Origin: an uncultured Lachnospiraceae bacterium
GTDB taxonomy: Bacteria > Bacillota > Clostridia > Lachnospirales > Lachnospiraceae
Assembly: GCA_910588125.1 (NCBI GenBank)
Contig: CAJUPI010000063.1
Location: 1-18,023 of the forward strand
Direction: 5' to 3'
Length of the DNA: 18,023 nt
Below, one piece after another: positions 1-6,007 of this stretch. The position numbers and the translations under genes are program-made. The notes beneath the pieces were generated by a model, which saw only the letters and a program-made list of their open reading frames with translations, did not search any database and was not told where the DNA came from. The number at the start of each line of letters is the position of its first letter. Position 1 is the stretch's first letter.

Positions 1-2
1 AG

Positions 3-254
3 GCAGCCTCGACCAGCACGAGCTTTGCAGATAGCCAGGCAGCCTCGACCAGCACGAGCTTTGCAGATAGCCAGGCAGCCTCGACCAGCACGAGCTTTGC
101 AGATAGCCAGGCGGCCAGCACAAGCACGAGCTTTGCAGATAGCCAGGCGGCCAGCACGAGCACGAGCTTCGCAGATAGCCAGGCAGCTTCGACGAGCACA
201 AGCTTCGCAGATAGCCAGGCGGCCTCAACCAGCACGAGCTTCGCAGATAGCCAG
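3..254 (+). repeat. Tandem 36-bp repeat encoding AASTSTSFADSQ, 7 copies
   Basis: Seven back-to-back 36-nt units begin at 3, 39, 75, 111, 147, 183 and 219. The first three are identical in DNA. The later ones differ mostly at synonymous positions (tcg/agc for Ser, ttt/ttc for Phe), with Thr/Ser sites kept. The array continues off the left edge. The identical units suggest recent expansion by slippage or recombination; the synonymous drift suggests selection for the protein unit. Confidence 0.95.
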
Positions 255-836
255 GCGGCCAGCGAGTCCGAGAGTGCCAGCACTTCAGCTAGTGCATCAG
301 CCAGTGACACGGCCAGCACAGAGGCATCTACAGCAGCCAGCGACGCGGCCAGCACCTCAACTAGTGCAGCAGCCAGCGACGCGGCTAGCACCTCAGCTAG
401 TGCAGCAGCCAGCGACGCGGCTAGCACCTCAGCTAGTGCAGCAGCCAGCGACGCAGCCAGCACAGAGGCATCCACAGCAGCCAGTGAAGCAGCCAGCATA
501 GCGGCTTCTACAGCAGCCAGCGAGGCGGCAGCGGCAGCAGATGATACCGTTACCATAGATGATGACACAACGCCTCTTGCGGATACGCCAAATGCGGATG
601 ATACGACAGGTCTTGAAGAAGAGGATACGCCGCCTCTGGCAGTAGAGGAAGAGGATAACGTGGACGATGTTGAACTTGAAGACGATATCACACCTCTTGC
701 AAGTCCTACCGTAGTAGAGGGAGCGAAGCATTGTATCTTCCACTTCCTGGAACTGATTCTGGCAGGTGGTACGGCGGCCTATGGTGCCGGCACTAACCGG
801 AAAGACAGGAAGAAGATCAAAGAACTGAAGAAATGA
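3..836 (+). CDS. Serine-rich repeat surface glycoprotein (SRRP), C-terminal part, 5' end outside window
   Basis: The open frame enters from the left edge (codons at positions divisible by 3) and ends at TGA 834-836, giving the last 277 residues. In order it shows seven copies of the 12-residue unit AASTSTSFADSQ, then about six looser 12-residue Ala/Ser/Thr/Asp units, then an acidic Thr/Pro/Asp/Glu stalk (540-715). It ends with a moderately hydrophobic segment starting at KHCIFHFLELIL (from 726) and a tail very rich in Lys/Arg. There is no LPXTG sortase motif. Its place directly before secY2-asp-secA2-gtf genes matches the substrate adhesin of accessory Sec loci; the Ser/Thr repeats would be the glycosylation sites. 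The signal peptide and binding region lie upstream and are not visible. Substrate status is inferred from repeats and context. Other frames through this region encode Arg/Pro-rich nonsense. Confidence 0.85.
   Translation, partial: AASTSTSFADSQAASTSTSFADSQAASTSTSFADSQAASTSTSFADSQAASTSTSFADSQAASTSTSFADSQAASTSTSFADSQAASESESASTSASASASDTASTEASTAASDAASTSTSAAASDAASTSASAAASDAASTSASAAASDAASTEASTAASEAASIAASTAASEAAAAADDTVTIDDDTTPLADTPNADDTTGLEEEDTPPLAVEEEDNVDDVELEDDITPLASPTVVEGAKHCIFHFLELILAGGTAAYGAGTNRKDRKKIKELKK
294..509 (+). repeat. Second 36-bp repeat array, AAASDAASTSAS-type, about 6 copies
   Basis: Six 36-nt units begin at 294, 330, 366, 402, 438 and 474, with consensus AAASDAASTSAS. Variants carry TEAS in place of TSAS, and the last unit is the most degenerate. 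The units at 366 and 402 are identical in DNA. The period matches the upstream array but the motif differs, so the protein holds at least two glycosylatable repeat types before its acidic stalk. Confidence 0.9.
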
Positions 837-854
837 AAGAGAGGATAAGCGGAT

Positions 855-1001
855 ATGGCACATTTTCTGGAACATTTAACTTTAGGCTTTTGCTGGTGGG
901 ATATCCTGGGATTGACTCTTCTGATAGCTGCTGTTGTTTTTGTGGTAATCAGGAAAAAGAGCATAAAGCAGGAACTGAAAAAGCTGGAGGAAGGAAAGTA
1001 G
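855..1001 (+). CDS. Small single-pass membrane protein (48 aa) between SRRP and secY2
   Basis: ATG 855 to TAG 999-1001, starting 18 nt after the SRRP stop and preceded by GAGAGG (839-844) about 10 nt upstream. The product starts MAHFLEHLTLGFCWWDILGL, continues through a hydrophobic helix (about residues 17-32), then has an IRKK stop-transfer signal and a Lys/Glu-rich C-terminus likely to be cytosolic. It is short but has a ribosome site, a clean membrane topology and a conserved-looking position, so I judge it real. Family unknown. Asp4 and Asp5, the small SecE/SecG-like helpers of streptococcal aSec systems, are the obvious comparison, but I see no specific motif linking them. A role with the neighbouring SRRP anchor is equally possible. 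Confidence 0.65.
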   Translation: MAHFLEHLTLGFCWWDILGLTLLIAAVVFVVIRKKSIKQELKKLEEGK

Positions 1002-1040
1002 ACCGAAAGCTAAACTCAAAAAGTAAATAGAGGAACGGTG

Positions 1041-1071
1041 TTAGTGACCATCTGGTAAAGGTGGTCACTAA
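1041..1071. promoter_or_regulatory. Strong hairpin upstream of secY2 (attenuator, processing site or operator)
   Basis: The arms TTAGTGACCATC (1041-1052) and GGTGGTCACTAA (1060-1071) pair over 12 positions with one G-T wobble, around the 7-nt loop TGGTAAA. No T-run follows (the next bases are ttgccg), so it does not look like a simple intrinsic terminator. It sits in the 102-nt gap between the small membrane gene and secY2, where it could lower expression of the export genes relative to the abundant substrate, protect an mRNA end, or bind a dimeric regulator as DNA. No convincing sigma-70 promoter was seen in this gap. Confidence 0.6.
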
Positions 1072-1092
1072 TTGCCGTACTCGGGTATGATT

Positions 1093-1100
1093 GGGAGAAG
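1093..1100 (+). promoter_or_regulatory. Ribosome binding site that sets the TTG start of secY2
   Basis: GGGAGAAG lies at 1093-1100, with GGAG ending 6 nt before TTG 1104. The nearby ATG at 1087 is in another frame, so the TTG is the supported start. Confidence 0.7.
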
Positions 1101-1103
1101 AGC

Positions 1104-2315
1104 TTGAAACAAGTTGAAGAAAACGAAAAGGTAACAAAATATAAGCTGCTTTTTACGGCGATTATACTTGCGGTTTATACGGCAGGGAGGTTTATTCCTC
1201 TTTACGGAGTGAATACAGCCGTTTATCAGGGAAGCAGGGTAGATGCCGACAGTCTGTTGATGCAGGTGATTGGAGGCGATAGTTATCAGTACTCGATTTT
1301 TGCGTTAGGGATATCCCCCTATATCATTTCGAACCTGGTAAGTCAGTTAGGGATTCTCGGTATGAGTTCAGACTACAAAGCAAAAATGTCCCCAAGAAAG
1401 ATACAGCGGATCATGCTGGCGGGAATGCTGGGTCTATGTATCGTCCAGTCTTTTCTTAAAATAAACGGGCTGGAGTTCGTTGGAGAGGGAAATATTCTCT
1501 ATCTGTTAAAGACAGTAGCATTTCTGGAATTGATAGTCGGTGCTATGCTTATATTCTGGATATCCGAACTGAATAAGAAATATGGGATTGGCGGTGCTAC
1601 CGTAGTGATTCTCTTTAATATTAGTTCGGGGATAACGAATATAGTAAGGGGGCACACGGGAAAGGAAATGCTGATACCGCTTCTGCTATCTGCGGTAATG
1701 TTTCTGATAATGCTGATTTTAGAAAATACGGAGAAAAGGATCCCTCTACAGAGAGTTTCCATCCATAATATTTACGCGGATAAAAATTATATGGCGATCA
1801 AGAGTAATCCGGTAGGCGTAATGCCGGTGATGTTCTCCACGGCTTTCTTTATGCTTCCTAGGCTGTTAGTGGATCTTTTGTGTTTTATCTCCCCTCAAAA
1901 TGGGAATCTAGCCTGGTGGAGGGACAATCTGGTATTGACGAAGCCGCTGGGACTTATGATCTATTTAGCCATTATCTATTTATTAACCATCGGTTTTGCG
2001 ATGCTGCTGATCAATCCCAAGGACACTATGGAGCAGTTCCTAAAGAGCGGGGACAGTATTGTGGATCTTCACGCCGGGAGGCCTACCAGAAGATATATAC
2101 GCAAGACGTTGTTTCGCATGAGTTTTTTCAGTGCCACTGTGATGTGTGTATGTCTTGGACTCCCATTATTGTTGCAGATTTTAGGAAAAATAGAAAGTAC
2201 GCTGTCCATGCTGCCATCTTCGATTATGATGCTGTCAGGGCTGATGTGCAGCTTCGGAAGAGAGATTGTTGCAATTCACAGTTATGATGTATACGATCAT
2301 TTTATATTTATATAG
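1104..2315 (+). CDS. secY2: Accessory Sec translocase channel SecY2
   Basis: A 403-residue multi-pass membrane protein with about ten hydrophobic helices (for example residues 14-32, 133-153, 188-206, 340-362), the size and topology of SecY2, slightly shorter than housekeeping SecY. SecY-type landmarks include YGIGGATVVILFNI (160-173), which matches the SecY YGIGxG helix start, and NPVGVMPVMF (235-244), which matches the SecY NxAGVIPVIF motif. SecY2 forms the dedicated membrane pore that SecA2 uses to export the glycosylated SRRP. It starts at TTG 1104 with a good ribosome site and ends at TAG, 9 nt before asp1. The SecY family is clear from sequence; the accessory assignment comes from divergence and the adjoining asp1-3 and secA2. 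Confidence 0.95.
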   Translation: MKQVEENEKVTKYKLLFTAIILAVYTAGRFIPLYGVNTAVYQGSRVDADSLLMQVIGGDSYQYSIFALGISPYIISNLVSQLGILGMSSDYKAKMSPRKIQRIMLAGMLGLCIVQSFLKINGLEFVGEGNILYLLKTVAFLELIVGAMLIFWISELNKKYGIGGATVVILFNISSGITNIVRGHTGKEMLIPLLLSAVMFLIMLILENTEKRIPLQRVSIHNIYADKNYMAIKSNPVGVMPVMFSTAFFMLPRLLVDLLCFISPQNGNLAWWRDNLVLTKPLGLMIYLAIIYLLTIGFAMLLINPKDTMEQFLKSGDSIVDLHAGRPTRRYIRKTLFRMSFFSATVMCVCLGLPLLLQILGKIESTLSMLPSSIMMLSGLMCSFGREIVAIHSYDVYDHFIFI

Positions 2316-2324
2316 GGAGTCGAG

Positions 2325-3947
2325 ATGTTACATTTTATTCCGGCGTGGTATCAGGAAAATACATGGTCCGAAAGCGAACAGATCTGGTATGTAAGGCGCA
2401 TGCATACGGAATTTGACGATTCAGTAAAGCAGGTTCAGCTGTTTCACCGCAGCGGCGCTTATCCCTATCAGATTCTGCTGCTCAGTTTTGCACCGAATTT
2501 TCGGCATTTCCTCCACAGGCAGGGCGTATATCATGCACCCTATTGGTCCTGTTTTGACGCTATACAGTGCGTTCGGAGAAAACGGGCGCGAGTGCTGTCT
2601 TTCCATGACCTGGCCTGGCCGGATAGAATTGAATTCATTTATTCATCTTTTGCTGTCATTGCGATGCTGCGGGGAGAAAAATACGCTCAGGTTGAATTTG
2701 GAGAGAACGGGAATCCGATTCGTATTGATATTTATCAAAACGGCATCATCAGCCGCCGCAATCTGTATGATGACCGGGGCTTTGTCTCCAGCAGCATAGT
2801 TTATAAGGAGGGACAGCCATTCTATCAGGATTATTACATGGAAAGCGGATCCTGGAAAATGCGTAGCTTTGAAGCAGACGGACATGTGGAGATTAATCCC
2901 AAGTATCCAGCTTTTTTGCTGCAATATGGCGATCGGGAAGAGGAAAGGCAGTTTGCCAAACGAACTTATGCAGAGATGGGCGAGGTTATCCGAGAGGTAT
3001 TTAACGCGTATGTTCAGTTGACGGCAAAGGAAGATATTTTCTGTGTGGCCATGCATGAGCGGCATATAGAGTTTTTATCACAGGCATTGGAAAAGAGGAA
3101 AAGGATCCTGTCCTTTTTTGGGGATCGGTATTCCGTGCGGAAGCATCCGGAGTCCATCGATGTGGTAGAAAGCGCCAATTACATTATTGTGGATTCCAGA
3201 GAGAATATGGAGCGATTGCACAGAGAGTCTGCGGGATTGCTCCAGAAGATGACAGATATCACTCCCTTTGATTCACGGGTGGATTTCGGAATCAGCCAGC
3301 AGCTCCATGTTCAGAAGATCATGATACCCATGGACGGAATCAGAGAGGAAGTCTTCCGCGAACTGATCCGGAATCTGGGAGAATATCTGAAGCATAACGA
3401 GAAAGCAAGGGTTCATCTTTTTACCAGAAAGGCGGAATGGGACAGAAAGCGCCAGCTTCTGGAGCAGACAAGGCGGGCTTTAAAAGAGGCAGGACTGGAG
3501 GAGGGCTGGGCGGCGGAAGAAGTTCCCAAGGGGACAGCGGAAAACGATCTGGATCAGGAGGAAGTGGTTCCGATAAAGTTCTTTGCAGAACAGTGCGTAG
3601 ACGAACTGGCAGTGAGCAAATGTATGCGGGAGCAGAGGGTTATGGTGGATCTGCGGGATACATCGGAAGTGTATCTGCAGATCATGGCCATCAGTATCGG
3701 AATTCCCCAGATTGTAAACCGGGAGACGGAATTTGTAGAGCATGAGAAGAATGGGGTCGTGATAAGAAAGACGGAGGATTTAAACAATATCTTAAGTTAT
3801 TATCTGGATAGCCTGGCAAACTGGAACGAGGCGGTAGTATGCTCCTATGAACTGGGGAAAAGATATACTACAGAAAGGCTGCTTGAAAAATGGGGGGAGG
3901 TGATCCGGTTCATTGGACGAGATTCGTATACTACAGTTGGGCGATAA
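2325..3947 (+). CDS. asp1: Accessory Sec system protein Asp1
   Basis: A 540-residue protein, close to the usual Asp1 length. The N-terminus MLHFIPAWY and the motif DDRGFVSS (149-156) are typical of Asp1. Asp1 has a GT-B (glycosyltransferase-like) fold but is not known to act as an active transferase; with Asp2 and Asp3 it forms a cytosolic complex that binds the SRRP and SecA2 and is needed for export. The start is ATG 2325 after GGGAG, 9 nt past the secY2 stop. Its 3' end overlaps asp2 by 35 nt, which suggests translational coupling and matched amounts of the complex partners. The family assignment is firm. Confidence 0.95.
   Translation: MLHFIPAWYQENTWSESEQIWYVRRMHTEFDDSVKQVQLFHRSGAYPYQILLLSFAPNFRHFLHRQGVYHAPYWSCFDAIQCVRRKRARVLSFHDLAWPDRIEFIYSSFAVIAMLRGEKYAQVEFGENGNPIRIDIYQNGIISRRNLYDDRGFVSSSIVYKEGQPFYQDYYMESGSWKMRSFEADGHVEINPKYPAFLLQYGDREEERQFAKRTYAEMGEVIREVFNAYVQLTAKEDIFCVAMHERHIEFLSQALEKRKRILSFFGDRYSVRKHPESIDVVESANYIIVDSRENMERLHRESAGLLQKMTDITPFDSRVDFGISQQLHVQKIMIPMDGIREEVFRELIRNLGEYLKHNEKARVHLFTRKAEWDRKRQLLEQTRRALKEAGLEEGWAAEEVPKGTAENDLDQEEVVPIKFFAEQCVDELAVSKCMREQRVMVDLRDTSEVYLQIMAISIGIPQIVNRETEFVEHEKNGVVIRKTEDLNNILSYYLDSLANWNEAVVCSYELGKRYTTERLLEKWGEVIRFIGRDSYTTVGR
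3896..3900 (+). promoter_or_regulatory. Ribosome binding site for asp2 inside asp1
   Basis: GGAGG (3896-3900) within the asp1 coding region lies 12 nt before TTG 3913, a longish spacing. An in-frame TGA at 3901-3903 blocks any earlier asp2 start, which fixes the TTG at 3913. Confidence 0.6.
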
Positions 3948-5415
3948 GGATTGGAACGAAATCTATTCATTTCCCGGAGAAGTGAAAATTGAACATTGCG
4001 AAGCGTTTACAGAGACACCGAAAGCACCTTATGATATCGTTTTCTTGGATCGGGCACCTCTAAGGGAGGAACTGGAGCCGTTGTATCGTGGAACCAAGGC
4101 TTATTCTCTGTTTGTGACCGAACAGGTAAAGCTGAAAGGGGACTCAAAAGATTATTTTGAGAGAAAGAAAGGAAAGCGGATCAGGAAAACTGAACTGGAG
4201 GAATTTTTGCAGAAAGATGCAAGATTTTTCTATCCAAGACCGTATGGAGAAAAATTCAGATTGTGGGCTGTTGCAATTGCCCAGGGGTTTTCCGGTTCAG
4301 TCAAGTGGAATGGTGATTATAGCGTAGAACTGCAGGGAGAATATGGAAAAGAATTTCGGCAGATCGTTTATTGGCGCAATAATATTCCTGTATTTCAGGG
4401 ACAGATGCTGGATCTTTGGCTGGAATACAAAAAAGATCCGGAAGTGGAACTGGCTTTGTCCATAACGAAATTTGCCAGCGGGAGCATTTCGGACGTGATC
4501 GAGAGTTGGGAATTTCGGGAGAAAGATTTGAACCAGATCGTTCAGATCGACAATAGACAGAGGGGCTGGCTCTTCGTGTCTCTCCGGGCCAAAGGAAGAG
4601 GAAAACTTCAGGTCATGGCCTTGCATGATCGGTTCTCCAGGGGAAAGTATGGCCATTTCCTGCCAGGGGGGGAAAGGTATGTCACTTCCGGGCGGGAAGA
4701 AATTTTCTGCTATTTTAATCCGGGAGACAGGAAACCGCCTCTAAATGTTTTCTTCTCCGGGTATAAGACAAAACAGGGCTTTGAAGGATATTACATGATG
4801 GAAGGGATGGGGGCGCCTTATCTTCTGGTGGCGGAACCCAGGCTGGAGGGCGGAAGCTTTTATATGGGCTCCGAAGAGTATGAGCAGAAGATGGTGGACA
4901 TGATTCGGCGATATATGAATGAATTGGGGTTTTCCTCGCATCAGCTGATTATGGCGGGACTTTCCATGGGCACCTACGGAGCCATGTACTATGGCTGTGA
5001 TCTTCAGCCCCATGCAATTATCCTGGGGAAACCCCTGGCGAGTGTGGGAAACATCGCGAAAAATCTGCGGCTGCAGCGGCCGGGAAGTTTCGATACCTCC
5101 TTGGATGTGCTGCGGTATCTGAGCGGGAATACGGACAAGGGAGCCGTACAGAAGTTGAACGACAGGTTTTGGGAGAAGTTTGACGCCGCGAACTGGGAAC
5201 ACTCTAAATTCGCCGTGGCTTATATGATAGAGGACGATTATGATTCGGACGCTTATAATACACTGATTTCCCATCTGGCTTCCTCGGGGGTTCAGGTGTA
5301 TGGAAAAGGGCTCCACGGCAGGCATAACGATAACAGCGGGGGGATCGTCAACTGGTTTGCCAGCCAGTACAAAAAAATTCTGCGAGAGGACTTTGGGAGA
5401 GTAAAGAGGGACTGA
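3913..5415 (+). CDS. asp2: Accessory Sec system protein Asp2, hydrolase-fold acetyltransferase
   Basis: A 500-residue protein starting at TTG 3913 (MDEIRILQLGDKDWNE, matching the RILQxGxxDW start of Asp2). The C-terminal half is an alpha/beta-hydrolase-like domain with nucleophile elbow GLSMG (Ser351), an acidic stretch EDDYDSD (440-446) that may supply the acid, and His468 or His471 in LHGRH as the likely base. In Streptococcus gordonii, Asp2 O-acetylates GlcNAc on the SRRP and, with Asp1 and Asp3, is also required for transport. The catalytic serine elbow is intact here, so acetylation is expected; choosing between the two histidines is inference. It overlaps asp1 by 35 nt and ends 7 nt before asp3. 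Confidence 0.95.
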   Translation: MDEIRILQLGDKDWNEIYSFPGEVKIEHCEAFTETPKAPYDIVFLDRAPLREELEPLYRGTKAYSLFVTEQVKLKGDSKDYFERKKGKRIRKTELEEFLQKDARFFYPRPYGEKFRLWAVAIAQGFSGSVKWNGDYSVELQGEYGKEFRQIVYWRNNIPVFQGQMLDLWLEYKKDPEVELALSITKFASGSISDVIESWEFREKDLNQIVQIDNRQRGWLFVSLRAKGRGKLQVMALHDRFSRGKYGHFLPGGERYVTSGREEIFCYFNPGDRKPPLNVFFSGYKTKQGFEGYYMMEGMGAPYLLVAEPRLEGGSFYMGSEEYEQKMVDMIRRYMNELGFSSHQLIMAGLSMGTYGAMYYGCDLQPHAIILGKPLASVGNIAKNLRLQRPGSFDTSLDVLRYLSGNTDKGAVQKLNDRFWEKFDAANWEHSKFAVAYMIEDDYDSDAYNTLISHLASSGVQVYGKGLHGRHNDNSGGIVNWFASQYKKILREDFGRVKRD

Positions 5416-5422
5416 CAGGCGT

Positions 5423-6007
5423 ATGGAATTACAGAGATGGAATATCTATTGGAATGAATATGTATCGGATACCTATCTTTACGGTTCGGAGATCACCTAT
5501 CACAAAAAGGATGACGTAGAATTTTTGAATCATCTGATGTCTCCGGGAACCGTACTGAAGCAATGGTATTCTAAAACAAACTTTCAGATGCAGAAAATCG
5601 AGCCGGCTCTGCCGATGATAGATGGGGAGACTGACTATCAGATCGTCGTCAATATCGACTGCATGGAAGGGGAAAGCTGGCTGATGCGTCTTGTCTTTTA
5701 TGACAGGTATGAGGCGGAGGCAGGGATGGTTACCATAAGGGATCGGGTCACTAATTTTAAGTGCCCGCTGAAGACATACAGTTACAGACTGCAGCTTATC
5801 AACGGTGGAATGACGCATTTCCACTTTCATTCAGTGGTGATTCGGGAAATTGAGGATGAGACAGAGGGGAAAGCTAAGGCGGCTGAAAAAGCTATTAAAT
5901 CAGGTAAGAAGCTATGGAGAAAGCATGAAAGGACGGTCAGACGAGGAACTGGCTCATCTGACCCTGGAATTCAGAGAGCGTCTGGGGGCAGGGGAAAGCC
6001 TGGATGA
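5423..6007 (+). CDS. asp3: Accessory Sec system protein Asp3, with long tail overlapping secA2
   Basis: A 194-residue reading frame starting at ATG 5423, with AGAGGG about 12 nt upstream inside the end of asp2. Asp3 is a carbohydrate-binding-module-like beta protein that completes the Asp1-2-3 complex. The recognisable core (WNIYWNEYVSD near the start, then FHFHSVVIREIE) covers about residues 1-145. The rest is Lys/Arg/Gly-rich and runs 152 nt into secA2 in another frame. The tail may be a real extension or the by-product of a lost stop. Family assigned from the core, the length range and a position exactly between asp2 and secA2, the standard order. Confidence 0.85.
   Translation: MELQRWNIYWNEYVSDTYLYGSEITYHKKDDVEFLNHLMSPGTVLKQWYSKTNFQMQKIEPALPMIDGETDYQIVVNIDCMEGESWLMRLVFYDRYEAEAGMVTIRDRVTNFKCPLKTYSYRLQLINGGMTHFHFHSVVIREIEDETEGKAKAAEKAIKSGKKLWRKHERTVRRGTGSSDPGIQRASGGRGKPG

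Noticed and set aside
3..254. Direct repeats with 36-bp period, a length typical of CRISPR repeats
   Set aside because: The units are directly adjacent with no spacers, are an exact multiple of three, and read as Ser/Ala/Thr protein repeats joined to a coding region.
25..501. Open frame encoding Arg/Pro/Gln/Ala-rich repeats (MQIARQPRPARAL...)
   Set aside because: It is a shadow of the SRRP repeat in another frame; it stops in the middle of the region and has no ribosome site, while the true frame continues to a plausible membrane anchor.
1041..1071. Intrinsic terminator closing the SRRP transcript
   Set aside because: The stem is strong but is followed by ttgccg rather than a T-run, so simple termination is not supported.
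4741..5325. 194-codon minus-strand open frame opposite asp2
   Set aside because: It overlaps the catalytic part of Asp2, where the GLSMG motif is clear on the + strand; no domain or ribosome site supports it.
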